54,876 nt of DNA from a virus, in the IMG/VR virus record IMGVR_UViG_3300035126_000263, positions 1 to 54,876 of that record; one strand, 5' to 3'. The notes beneath the pieces were generated by a model. It saw nothing but the letters and a program-made list of their open reading frames with translations, searched no databases and was not told the origin of the DNA. Each line of letters starts with the position of its first letter. The first letter of the stretch is position 1. Shown in pieces: positions 42,722-49,568 of this stretch. Both the position numbers and the translations under genes were made by a program.

Positions 42722-44350
42722 TCAGATCAGATTCTCTTCTTCTTTTGGAGCGAGTGAGATTGTTGCGTCGATCTCGCCATCATTAAGGGTGTCCATCTGC
42801 TTCAGCTTGCTATCAAGTTTCTCACACATGGATTCTTCGATAGGAACGCCCGCCGAATACACGAGATACTGCACCGATTTCGATTTTCCACCCGCTCTGT
42901 GAACTCGACCTAATACCTGCTTGAGGTCGAAAACGGAAGGCGTAGGCATTATTAGCGCAACTCGTGGATGGTTGCCGTTGAGATCATGGAGGTTTAATCC
43001 TTCCCTTGATGCTTGGATGATACCAATGATGACTCGGCTCTTATCATTCTGGAATGAATCGATCTTACCTCTACGCTCTATCTCATCTTGACCGCCATAG
43101 ATAGCGCAATCGGTTTTCAACTCTTCCATGAGCCATTTTCTCGATTCAGAAAAATTCACTGCGATAAAAACCGAGTGATTCTCTTCTATCAAATCGCGGG
43201 CCATTGCTGCTACGGCAGGGCATTTCAACAATTCAATTCTCTGGCGAGCGCGGGTTTGCTCTGCCAGAACATTTGCGCTGAAATTCTCTGCTTGTCTCAA
43301 CTCTTCAATGCGGTTACATAGGTCGTCATATTCACCCGCAATCTTTCGAGCGTTGTCCATGTCGAAGGCTTTTGCCCTTATCAATGTCTCTGGGAATGCC
43401 TCGCCAAGATCGGAATGCCTTAGACGATTGCCTTTCTCTGGATAGATGCGGCTATGCAACTTTCTCAGAACCGAATTGCCTCCGGTGAACTGCATCCCGA
43501 ACCTTGTCTTGCGGCATCCGTGCTGTGACAAGAAACGGAAGTAGTCTTTACCGCCTTGGTGAAGACCTAAGAACTGCCCGATTGCCCATAGTTTAGTTGG
43601 ATCATCCGCAATGGTAGCAGAAAGAGCAATGGCAGGAATGTTCTGGATAACCGAATCACGGACAAGAAAAGCATTCTGACTTAGACCCGGAGATTTTCCG
43701 CGATGAACCTCATCCCATATAAGGATAACATCATCAGGAAGATAATAACGAAAATCTTTCTTCTTATCATCTGTCCATCTGCCGATCTTAGACTTACCAG
43801 TCTTCAACCATTCCCAATTAGTTACCTCAAATGTTTCCACTCCCATCATCTTAGCTGCTCGCCTCCAATCGGTAAGGATAGCGAGAGGTGCAACTACAGC
43901 AATGCGTTTACCTAACTCCCGTGCAATACCCAATGCACAGAAGGTTTTCCCTACGCCTGTGGAGTGACCGAGAAGAACGCGATTGTATTTGTTCATAGAG
44001 GCGACACCCATCTGCACGGAGGTTTGCTGGTATTCAAACAAGCCTTTGGGGTGGAGTAATGGAATCAAATCTAACTCTGGCACTGCCTCAACAGGATTAT
44101 CGGAAACGATTATCTGTTTGAACTTAAGCTGATCGTCTGACCAGTGGGTTAGTTGCCATTCTTCGCGGAACTTGCCAAGCTGGATGCCAGCATCCGCCAT
44201 TTGCTTTTTGAATAGCTCTTTGTCTTCTCCGTAAACCCTCCAAAAGGCTTGGGTAATCGGAGCTTTCTTGAGGAGTCGAACGCCTCGCTTTGTATTGAGT
44301 TGAATGGGGTGAGACCACTCAACTGTTGCCATCAAATCATGGATGTTCAT
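42722..44350 (-). CDS. SF2 DNA helicase (SNF2/DEAD-like)
   Basis: 542 residues. Motif I GHSTGVGKT near residue 130, motif Ia VVAPLAIL, motif II DEVH (ILIWDEVHRG), motif III ALSAT, motif IV IAVNFSESRKWL, motif V REGLNLHDLN and motif VI QVLGRVHRAG. This is a complete SF2 set of the SNF2-like type, with QTSVQMGV near the N-terminus as a Q-like motif. Likely a DNA translocase for recombination or replication restart. Last gene of a three-gene minus operon, coupled by ATGA at 44347-44350. One TTATCG-type palindrome lies inside. Confidence 0.9.
   Translation of the reverse strand: MNIHDLMATVEWSHPIQLNTKRGVRLLKKAPITQAFWRVYGEDKELFKKQMADAGIQLGKFREEWQLTHWSDDQLKFKQIIVSDNPVEAVPELDLIPLLHPKGLFEYQQTSVQMGVASMNKYNRVLLGHSTGVGKTFCALGIARELGKRIAVVAPLAILTDWRRAAKMMGVETFEVTNWEWLKTGKSKIGRWTDDKKKDFRYYLPDDVILIWDEVHRGKSPGLSQNAFLVRDSVIQNIPAIALSATIADDPTKLWAIGQFLGLHQGGKDYFRFLSQHGCRKTRFGMQFTGGNSVLRKLHSRIYPEKGNRLRHSDLGEAFPETLIRAKAFDMDNARKIAGEYDDLCNRIEELRQAENFSANVLAEQTRARQRIELLKCPAVAAMARDLIEENHSVFIAVNFSESRKWLMEELKTDCAIYGGQDEIERRGKIDSFQNDKSRVIIGIIQASREGLNLHDLNGNHPRVALIMPTPSVFDLKQVLGRVHRAGGKSKSVQYLVYSAGVPIEESMCEKLDSKLKQMDTLNDGEIDATISLAPKEEENLI
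44097..44112. promoter_or_regulatory. 16-bp palindrome copy 14 (TTATCG-GAAA-CGATTA)
   Basis: Inside the SF2 helicase gene; one arm base deviates. It encodes I-V-S-D-N on the minus strand, as several coding copies do. Confidence 0.65.
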
Positions 44351-44538
44351 CGGCCATTCCTCCTCGCGTTATCCAAGGCACGGCGGCACTGCATCATCAA
44401 GAGCGTGTCACCATCACCATAAGCATCAAGAACGGCTTCCAAGGCTTCCATCATCTCCCGCTTTACTGACTCCCCACTAAGTGGAGAGTCTTTGAATCTG
44501 AAGAGGGGTTTCTGTTTGTGTAAGTTAAAGGTTCTCAT
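44347..44538 (-). CDS. Small hypothetical protein (63 aa)
   Basis: MRTFNLHKQKPLFRFKDSPL..., with a helical C-terminal half (MMEALEAVLDAYGDGDTLLM). Coupled to both neighbours by ATGA overlaps. Possibly a helicase accessory. Confidence 0.65.
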   Translation of the reverse strand: MRTFNLHKQKPLFRFKDSPLSGESVKREMMEALEAVLDAYGDGDTLLMMQCRRALDNARRNGR

Positions 44539-44702
44539 TTCTTGAATGGGATGGATTTGATATTGCTGTCTGGATAAACGGTGGACTTGATTTTTGGAAG
44601 GTCACTTACAGATGCAGCAGCAGCAACATTCCATAGGTGAATATATGCTTCCGGTGGAAGGCAGGTTGATTGTGTAACTGTTTTGTTTGGTGTTAGTTTC
44701 AT
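44535..44702 (-). CDS. Small hypothetical protein (55 aa)
   Basis: The start at 44702 is chosen because the preceding leader (AACAAAACCA) has the A/C-rich character of other phage starts; the frame is open to 44843 but would run through a divergent promoter. MKLTPNKTVTQSTCLPPEAY... with no known motif. First gene of the helicase operon. Confidence 0.6.
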   Translation of the reverse strand: MKLTPNKTVTQSTCLPPEAYIHLWNVAAAASVSDLPKIKSTVYPDSNIKSIPFKK

Positions 44703-44736
44703 TGGTTTTGTTTGGTTTGTTGTGGAGGGAAATTTA

Positions 44737-44765
44737 TTGACAAGCGGAAAGGCATAGAATAGAAG
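44737..44765 (+). promoter_or_regulatory. Promoter for the small-terminase-like gene
   Basis: TTGACA (44737-44742), a 17-bp spacer, TAGAAG (44760-44765). The predicted start at about 44772 is the A of the ATG, so the mRNA would be leaderless. Confidence 0.55.
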
Positions 44766-44771
44766 GGGCGC

Positions 44772-45335
44772 ATGAAACAAGAATACAATGCGGAAACGCT
44801 CGGAACCCGTCGAAGGAAATGGGATGTTGCGAAGATAGAACAACTATACATGGCAGGCGCGGAGCTTGGTGACATTCTCAAGACTCCTGAGTTTTCCAAG
44901 TTGTCGAAGAACTATCTCAAAAATTTGATGGTGCAAGGGAAATGGATCGCAAAGCGAATCAAACTGCGTGAAGAGGTAGCGAACACGCTTGCGCCAAAGA
45001 TGGAAGATGTAATGCGGAGGGAAACGGAAAACCATTACAACTTCATGCTGACTCAAATTGCGGAGGAGAGAAAGCAAATTGAAATCAGGAACAAATCGGG
45101 GAACATTAAAGACCAGTCCGCTCGCCTCGATGTATTGGCGCAATACGAGAAAATGGCTACCAGAGCGTTGGGATTGGATGAGAATAACCTTCACGACAGG
45201 AAAGGGTTAAACATTAACGCAATGATTTCGCTCCATGTGGAGGGGCCAAAAAAAGCAGTCGATATTGATATTGTTCCCGTGGAATGTTCCAACGCTGTGG
45301 AGGGGGAGTTTGAACCCGTGGAGCGGCAACAATAG
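44772..45335 (+). CDS. Putative terminase small subunit
   Basis: 187 residues. The N-terminus RRRKWDVAKIEQLYMAGAEL followed by GDILKTPEFSKLSKNYLKNL resembles the helix-turn-helix of small terminases, then a long coiled segment (KMEDVMRRETENHYNFMLTQ) as in the oligomerisation region, and an acidic C-terminal tail. It would recognise phage DNA and recruit the large terminase. It is unusual in being alone on the plus strand, far from the large subunit, with its own promoter. The nearby TGTGGAGGG cluster may be its target, which is speculative. Confidence 0.55.
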   Translation: MKQEYNAETLGTRRRKWDVAKIEQLYMAGAELGDILKTPEFSKLSKNYLKNLMVQGKWIAKRIKLREEVANTLAPKMEDVMRRETENHYNFMLTQIAEERKQIEIRNKSGNIKDQSARLDVLAQYEKMATRALGLDENNLHDRKGLNINAMISLHVEGPKKAVDIDIVPVECSNAVEGEFEPVERQQ

Positions 45336-45373
45336 GTTAGTGAAAAGTATGTCATAAAAATCTATTTACAAAA

Positions 45374-45401
45374 GGCAGAATAGGGATTGACCTATCCTGC
45401 C
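45374..45401. terminator. Terminator between the convergent small-terminase gene and minus operon
   Basis: GGCAG-A-ATAGG (45374-45384) pairs with CCTAT-C-CTGCC (45391-45401), one internal mismatch. On the minus strand the stem is followed by TTTTG, so it mainly ends the leftward operon that stops at 45414; it may also slow the plus transcript. Confidence 0.65.
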
Positions 45402-45413
45402 CTTTGTGGAGGG

Positions 45414-45641
45414 TTATTTCCAGACTGGGCCGAGGCTTTCCAGATAACGATACATGGGCGTGCCGATAGGAATGCGGCGGTGAACACCATCCCGGCGAAT
45501 CCATTCGCAATCGTAGATTTTTCCTTCACCCGTGAACCACGCCGAGCAATGGCCCGTGAAGTAAGGGGATGTGACTTTGTGGAGGGCGAATGACTTTGTG
45601 GGAAATACGCCGCCTTCAAAAGTGACTTTTTGGATTTTCAT
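45414..45641 (-). CDS. Small hypothetical protein (75 aa)
   Basis: MKIQKVTFEGGVFPTKSFAL..., then HCSAWFTGEGKIYDCEWIRR and a C-terminal IGTPMYRYLESLGPVWK. A compact beta-rich protein. Chosen over overlapping frames (45392-45619 minus, 45387-45593 plus) because its start overlaps the previous stop (ATGA at 45638-45641) and its composition is protein-like. Last gene of the leftward operon. Confidence 0.65.
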   Translation of the reverse strand: MKIQKVTFEGGVFPTKSFALHKVTSPYFTGHCSAWFTGEGKIYDCEWIRRDGVHRRIPIGTPMYRYLESLGPVWK

Positions 45642-45901
45642 GCTTCCCCCTTTGCTTTGCGGAGTGTGGAGAGGGCATCAGGAAGCCAAGCGGAAAGGAT
45701 AGGATTTCCTTCATCATTGGCAAGCTGAACCCGTGCAACGGCGGCCTCAAGCAAATCAAGCAAATCGGGAGCGGCTGAAATGAGGCGAGCATTGGCAAGA
45801 TTGCCGCTGTGGAGGGCGCAAATCTCGCTTTTGCCGTGTTTAATCAATCCCCATGTGGAATCATGTTTCCAAGGCCCGGGTGTGTGGAGTGTATTATTCA
45901 T
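45638..45901 (-). CDS. Conserved phage protein of the HTPGPW type (87 aa)
   Basis: The start at 45901 gives MNNTLHTPGPWKHDSTW..., with NARLISAAPDLLDLLEAAVA in the C-terminal half. The pair HTPGPW plus ARLIAAAPDLLEAL marks a small protein very common in phage early regions, of unknown function. An upstream frame to 45976 would include a TTATCG-type site and is rejected. The leader (ACAACACAAACTA) is A/C-rich. Confidence 0.8.
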   Translation of the reverse strand: MNNTLHTPGPWKHDSTWGLIKHGKSEICALHSGNLANARLISAAPDLLDLLEAAVARVQLANDEGNPILSAWLPDALSTLRKAKGEA

Positions 45902-45959
45902 TAGTTTGTGTTGTGTTGTGGTTTGTTGTGTTGTGGAGGGAAAAGTGGAAGGGGGTATT

Positions 45960-45975
45960 TTATCGGAAACGATCA
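45960..45975. promoter_or_regulatory. 16-bp palindrome copy 15 (TTATCG-GAAA-CGATCA)
   Basis: In the 200-nt gap upstream of the HTPGPW gene, 59 bp from its ATG; one arm base deviates. TGTGGAGGG repeats lie at 45932 and 46092 in the same gap. Confidence 0.6.
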
Positions 45976-46102
45976 TTGCCGCAGGAATGCGCGATAGTGG
46001 AAAGGAAGGTAAAGAGTGCGGAAAGGTAATAAAAACGCGATAGCGGGACGATTAGAGCAAAGCGGGAGAGGTTCGGACTCTTCCCGCATAGTGTGGAGGG
46101 GA

Positions 46103-46339
46103 TTAAAACAAAATGAAGGAATAATTCACTTCACTTTCAACGGGATTGATTTTCTCCCATGTTTTCTTGCCACAAATAAGAGTTTTCGCCTTTTCGTTGA
46201 AAACTACAGTGTGGAGGGAAATAAATCCCCCATTTGAAGCGGGGACTGTTTCGCATTTTTTAACGAATCCCCGCCGATTGCCAACGCGAACGGGCGTGTT
46301 TGGAGAAAGTAAATCGTTTGATCCAATTTTTCTGTTCAT
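46103..46339 (-). CDS. Small hypothetical protein (78 aa)
   Basis: MNRKIGSNDLLSPNTPVRVG..., then RRGFVKKCETVPASNGGFIS and a C-terminal ICGKKTWEKINPVESEV. Beta-rich, perhaps an SH3-like barrel. The start overlaps the stop of the 36-residue membrane gene (ATGA at 46336-46339). Confidence 0.65.
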   Translation of the reverse strand: MNRKIGSNDLLSPNTPVRVGNRRGFVKKCETVPASNGGFISLHTVVFNEKAKTLICGKKTWEKINPVESEVNYSFILF

Positions 46340-46446
46340 AATAAGATAAAAATTAAAGCCGCAATGAGCGTGGAGAGGGTGAGCAAAAGACCGAAAAAGC
46401 GATTCTTTGCGCGATTATATTGAAGAGATGAGTTAAGTTTATTCAT
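46336..46446 (-). CDS. Very small membrane protein (36 aa)
   Basis: MNKLNSSLQYNRAKNRFFGL followed by LLTLSTLIAALIFILL, one membrane helix up to the C-terminus with a positively charged N-terminal side. ATGA overlaps on both sides (46443-46446 and 46336-46339) support expression. Possibly an inner-membrane effector such as superinfection exclusion. Confidence 0.6.
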   Translation of the reverse strand: MNKLNSSLQYNRAKNRFFGLLLTLSTLIAALIFILL

Positions 46447-46571
46447 TGGAAAGATTCTGCTAAGGTTTCAGGGTCAAAGCCACGGCGGGCGCATTCATTG
46501 GCGAATGCTTCCCACGCTGCGGAGGTATTTTCTGAAATATATTTGAAATAAAGTGAACGGATTTTTTTCAT
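46443..46571 (-). CDS. Very small protein (42 aa)
   Basis: MKKIRSLYFKYISENTSAAW..., then EAFANECARRGFDPETLAES. Helical, with a W near the middle. The stop overlaps the next start (ATGA). No recognised family. Confidence 0.55.
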   Translation of the reverse strand: MKKIRSLYFKYISENTSAAWEAFANECARRGFDPETLAESFQ

Positions 46572-46616
46572 AAGAAGAGAAGAGCGGGAGGGATAGAACT
46601 TCCCGCATTGGTTTAA

Positions 46617-46961
46617 TCAGAATGAGGAAACGATAATCCCGCCTTCGAATTCGATTAGCTGGCCATGGTCTTGGATATATTCGCGGATTTTGTCGTCTGT
46701 CTCTTCATCTTCGCAATCTTCCGCGCCTACCTCTTCGAGCCAATCGCCGGAGAAATAATCCGCCGCCCAAGCTTGGAGCGAATCATATTCCGAGAAGTCG
46801 CAGCGAATAGCGCAAGTGTCTAACTCCATTTCCTCTCCTGTGCTTTCTTCATATTCTTCAAGATATTCAGCAAGGGCAAGCGAACCGTTGTAACTCCATC
46901 GGGCGTTTGTATCGTTTTTGAGTGCATCGGCAATTTGATAGGTGTTTAATGTCATTTTCAT
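46617..46961 (-). CDS. Conserved acidic early protein (114 aa)
   Basis: MKMTLNTYQIADALKNDTNA..., with ARWSYNGSLALAEYLEEYEE, AIRCDFSEYDSLQAWAADYF and a C-terminal QLIEFEGGIIVSSF. This pattern (SY-GA-ALVEYLEELEE, IRCDWSEY, IEFDGGVIV) marks a small acidic protein shared by many phages and often found among early genes. The strong negative charge (DCEDEETDDK) would suit a DNA mimic, but no antirestriction function is shown. Confidence 0.7.
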   Translation of the reverse strand: MKMTLNTYQIADALKNDTNARWSYNGSLALAEYLEEYEESTGEEMELDTCAIRCDFSEYDSLQAWAADYFSGDWLEEVGAEDCEDEETDDKIREYIQDHGQLIEFEGGIIVSSF

Positions 46962-47007
46962 GTTGTTTGGTTTTTCTTAGGTTTTTAGGTTTTTGTTATG
47001 GGGGAAA

Positions 47008-47286
47008 TTAAAGATTAATCCAGTTCGGGCATTTCCAAGCAATCTCAACAGAGTCTAAAGATGCGCCATGATATTGGATAACATCTTGAATGGGCATTTC
47101 CATATTCAAAGGTTGCCCGGCCCATATTGCAATGGCGTTTCCATCTTCTTGAATGCTGATATAATTTTTGGGCATTTTCGCCATAAGAGCAAATACACGC
47201 TCTTGCTCTGCTTTTGGTGCATCATGTTTTAATTCCATCCACTCGGCTTGAATTGCGTTTAGTTCAGTAGTGTCAAATGTTGTCAT
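47008..47286 (-). CDS. Small hypothetical protein (92 aa)
   Basis: The start at 47286 (MTTFDTTELNAIQAEWMELK) follows TATATATAAC and is preferred over an open frame to 47349 that overlaps the next gene. The C-terminal part has YISIQEDGNAIAIWAGQPLN. Function unknown. Confidence 0.6.
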   Translation of the reverse strand: MTTFDTTELNAIQAEWMELKHDAPKAEQERVFALMAKMPKNYISIQEDGNAIAIWAGQPLNMEMPIQDVIQYHGASLDSVEIAWKCPNWINL

Positions 47287-47324
47287 GTTATATATAGAGG
47301 TTGAGTTTTTCGTTATGGGGAGAA

Positions 47325-47525
47325 TTAGGAAAGGCGAATTACTACGCAATCGCCAAACATGGCAGGGAATAAATCTAGCTTCTTGTATGCGCCAGCTTCA
47401 GTATAAGTGAAGATGTCCCATTTGTTGTCTGTCCAGTCGCGCGAGTCGCCATAAGCAGACCCACGATAAAAAAGGCCTTCTGGATTCTGGATTGCATATT
47501 CGCAAGTTATATATGTGTTGTTCAT
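47325..47525 (-). CDS. Small hypothetical protein (66 aa)
   Basis: MNNTYITCEYAIQNPEGLFY..., then RGSAYGDSRDWTDNKWDIFT and AMFGDCVVIRLS. Beta-rich with aromatic residues. The start overlaps the 36-residue gene stop (ATGA). Confidence 0.6.
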   Translation of the reverse strand: MNNTYITCEYAIQNPEGLFYRGSAYGDSRDWTDNKWDIFTYTEAGAYKKLDLFPAMFGDCVVIRLS

Positions 47526-47632
47526 TTTTGGGTTTGTTCGAGTTGTTGGATTTTTAGTTTTAGCACCGCGATCTGCTTTGCATCCCTGAGAGACGCAAGT
47601 TTGACCCTTAGCGCATAAGTTTGTTTAGTCAT
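47522..47632 (-). CDS. Very small coiled-coil protein (36 aa)
   Basis: MTKQTYALRVKLASLRDAKQ..., then IAVLKLKIQQLEQTQK, one amphipathic helix. It overlaps both neighbours by 4-8 nt. Confidence 0.5.
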   Translation of the reverse strand: MTKQTYALRVKLASLRDAKQIAVLKLKIQQLEQTQK

Positions 47633-47846
47633 ATAATTCAATGTCGGCGGCAACGCAGGTTTCACAATAGCCGCCTTCATTCAATAAGCGCACAGGATAC
47701 TTAGTGCGGCATTCGGTGCATTTGATTTCAAAGCCGCTGATGCGACGGTCAACGCACATGGCAGCGATTCCGATTGGCAGGATAGCGTCATCGCATTTCA
47801 GGAAACGCTCGCCAGTGGTTTTAGATTTCAATGGTGTTATTGTCAT
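47625..47846 (-). CDS. Zinc-ribbon protein (73 aa)
   Basis: MTITPLKSKTTGERFLKCDD..., then IKCTECRTKYPVRLLNEGGY and CETCV, giving a CxxC...CxxC zinc ribbon. First gene of the leftward early operon with a long structured leader. Such proteins often bind nucleic acid or RNA polymerase. Confidence 0.7.
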   Translation of the reverse strand: MTITPLKSKTTGERFLKCDDAILPIGIAAMCVDRRISGFEIKCTECRTKYPVRLLNEGGYCETCVAADIELYD

Positions 47847-47866
47847 ATAGGGTTTTTTCTAATTAT

Positions 47867-47938
47867 GGCGGCATGATAGCCGCAGGATTTTTCTGCATTG
47901 TTTCGACACTGGCAAAACCAGTGCGAAAAGTTTTTTTT
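47867..47938. promoter_or_regulatory. Hairpin leader/plus-strand terminator
   Basis: As minus-strand leader RNA it holds three stems: TTTCG-x-CACTGG with CCAGTG-CGAAA (47901-47928), GCAG/CTGC (47882-47896) and GCGGC/GCCGC (47868-47883). Read on the plus strand, the first stem is followed by AG and eight T (47931-47938), a good Rho-independent terminator, although no plus-strand gene lies just upstream. It could stop antisense transcription coming from the small-terminase promoter. Confidence 0.6.
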
Positions 47939-48008
47939 AGTCAAAGAGCGTTTGTGAAATTACTCGCAGACCTTGAATTGATCAGCATCTGCGAACATCA
48001 CGAGAGAG

Positions 48009-48036
48009 AGAATACAACACAGAGAGAATATGTCAA
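48009..48036 (-). promoter_or_regulatory. Leftward promoter of the small-gene operon
   Basis: TTGACA (48036-48031), a 16-bp spacer, TATTCT (48014-48009). The predicted start near 48002 gives a 155-nt leader before the zinc-ribbon ATG. Confidence 0.7.
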
Positions 48037-48064
48037 CAGATTTTTATTTATTATTTTTAGATAG

Positions 48065-48837
48065 GGGACAAGCAAGTCTCGTTCCACTCTTCTATCGTTA
48101 TATAGCGATATTTGCCATACTAAGTATGGCAAGAACATCATTAGCATCTTTCATGCCATCGCTCTATCGCTAAACAGCGATACTTGCCATATTGCGTATG
48201 GCATAGCAATCTCCGCAACTTGTTTCCGGTTTTCCATGCCATCACCGAAAATGCGATTGCCTCCAAAAATCCCCAATGCCGATACACCATCCGTTTCATT
48301 CCACGCAATCCTGTGCCAACCTCGCGCAAAGATTATTGCAAGCCGCTTGCATTATGTCATCCTGCTAATGAGACTGGTAGCTTCTGATAATATCAGTATG
48401 AAATAGCGGCGGCCTTTCCAGTCTCAACAATGCCGGACATCACCCGCCAATCATTCCGGCTCATCGCTCATCACTCGACTATGAGCAACGCTGCACGCTG
48501 CACAGCCGAGACTATACTAAGCAGGAACGCGACACTGGCAGGCCGTAGCACGGCGGCGTAAGAAATCTATTTTTCTATAGGACGGCGACCCCATCACCCC
48601 CCTGCCCCACGCACCCCAGCGCGCCAGCTCCCAATGCGGAAACCCCTCTCCCTAGAAAAACCGCTATTTTATGCAATGCGTATCTTTATCCTCTCCCCAT
48701 AAAAACTCCATTTTTTACCTATACGCATCTTTATCTCCCCTATGCTTCGCACCCATGCAGCTACGCTGACCCATGCTAAAGTCTTATGCTTTGCTCTAAT
48801 GTCGTATGCTGATGTCTTATGCGCTGCTCATGTGCAG
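48065..48837. other. Non-coding structured region
   Basis: No convincing gene: the short frames (48184-48387 plus, 48141-48329 minus) overlap hairpins and look random. The region holds the double-hairpin repeat (48092-48203), an inverted repeat GAGACTGG/CCAGTCTC (48370-48377 and 48418-48425) around CTGATAATATCAG, a C-rich tract (48590-48650), a repeated CTTTATC segment (ATGCGTATCTTTATCC near 48677 and ATACGCATCTTTATCT near 48722) and three related TATGC/GCTC words (48782-48832). Candidate roles: second replication origin, packaging or recombination site, or non-coding RNA. Confidence 0.5.
48092..48203. repeat. Tandem double-hairpin repeat (two 40-bp units, 72 bp apart)
   Basis: Units at 48092-48131 and 48164-48203 differ at about seven positions yet keep both hairpins: TATCG...CGATA, then TGCCATA...TATGGCA. 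A T-G pair in unit 1 is C-G in unit 2, and a C-G pair in the second hairpin of unit 1 is T-G in unit 2, which suggests selection on structure. Each unit is followed by a CATGCCATC word. Confidence 0.65.
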
Positions 48838-48853
48838 TTATCGGTTCCGATAA
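48838..48853. promoter_or_regulatory. 16-bp palindrome copy 16 (centre GTTC)
   Basis: A fully symmetric 16-mer (TTATCGGTTCCGATAA), 18 nt past the stop of the last gene of the long leftward operon. Confidence 0.8.
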
Positions 48854-48871
48854 TCGTGTGCTAACCATCCT

Positions 48872-49417
48872 TTAGTTTTCGCAGGAGTAGATAGTCTCTT
48901 GGAGTTTGAGTTTTGGGAGGGTGGGTAGGGTGTAGGAGTTATCTTGGAAGGCTACTTTGTTGGTGGGTTGGATGGTTAGCCTTCCGTTGGCGAGTTCTAT
49001 GAAGATGAATTCCTTATCTTGTTCTGGGCTATCTGACCAGCCATCGTTTAGGTGGGCGGTTGAGAATAGGTAGGTTCCCTTTAGTATGTTTGGGCCTATC
49101 TTGGTTGTTACTGGCATTCCTCTTAGGATTGGGTTTTGGAGTATGGTGAAGTTGTATGAGTAGCAGTCCCAGAGTTGGCTTTCTTCTATCCGCCAGTTTT
49201 CGAGTGCTTTTTCTTTGAATCTGACTGCGTTTGGTGGGATGTTTCTGTAGAGTGCGCCGCCTTCTCTTAGGATGACATTTATTCCCCATGCTCTACTTGG
49301 GATACTTGTTAGTCCTATCCACATAGCTTCTACTGGCCCGATTGGTTTTTCGTGCGTGTATTCGCTATCTATCCAGATGTAGCGGTGAGTTGGGAGTGCG
49401 CCGATTTTTGTATTCAT
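48872..49417 (-). CDS. Hypothetical protein (181 aa)
   Basis: MNTKIGALPTHRYIWIDSEY..., then EAMWIGLTSIPSRAWGINVI and NDGWSDSPEQDKEFIFIELA. Mostly beta strands with many W and Y. Last gene of the long leftward operon that crosses the join. Function unknown. The start is only 1 nt from a TTATCG palindrome. Confidence 0.75.
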   Translation of the reverse strand: MNTKIGALPTHRYIWIDSEYTHEKPIGPVEAMWIGLTSIPSRAWGINVILREGGALYRNIPPNAVRFKEKALENWRIEESQLWDCYSYNFTILQNPILRGMPVTTKIGPNILKGTYLFSTAHLNDGWSDSPEQDKEFIFIELANGRLTIQPTNKVAFQDNSYTLPTLPKLKLQETIYSCEN

Positions 49418-49418
49418 G

Positions 49419-49434
49419 TTATCGGTTACGATAA
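49419..49434. promoter_or_regulatory. 16-bp palindrome copy 17 (centre GTTA)
   Basis: Encodes the last codons and the TAA stop of the 49-residue gene and ends one base before the ATG at 49417, so it forms the gene junction itself. Confidence 0.8.
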
Positions 49435-49568
49435 TTGTTAGCTGCCGCCCATCCTTGTCGGAAGGTTACGCAGATTAGTTCTTGGGAGAATAACCAAACG
49501 TTGAAGTCCTCGTATTGGTCTGTTAACCACGGATAGTAATTTAAGAATGCCTTGTGACAGTCTTTCAT
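49419..49568 (-). CDS. Small hypothetical protein (49 aa)
   Basis: The start at 49568 overlaps the stop of the 27-residue gene (ATGA); the frame is open to 49616 but runs back through that gene. MKDCHKAFLNYYPWLTDQYE..., aromatic-rich, ending AAANNYRNR, the last residues being encoded by the palindrome. Confidence 0.6.
   Translation of the reverse strand: MKDCHKAFLNYYPWLTDQYEDFNVWLFSQELICVTFRQGWAAANNYRNR

Larger units (their letters stand above)
44721..46218 (+). repeat. Cluster of nine TGTGGAGGG repeats (possible pac or Chi-like sites)
   Basis: Exact copies start at 44721, 45236, 45296, 45405, 45579, 45808, 45932, 46092 and 46210, all in the same orientation. Near copies lie at 45665 and 45883. 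They fall in the small-terminase-like gene, inside minus-strand genes, and in gaps, so neither reading frame nor ribosome binding explains them. Two abut gene ends exactly (45405-45413 before 45414; 46092-46100 before 46103, with 2 nt between). Confidence 0.7.

Noticed and set aside
46618-46636. Half-site GGAAACGATAAT resembling the 16-bp palindrome
   Set aside because: Only one arm is present; not counted among the 18 copies.
48141-48387. Short frames on both strands in the 48-kb gap
   Set aside because: They overlap hairpin repeats and have random-like composition; no coupling to neighbours.
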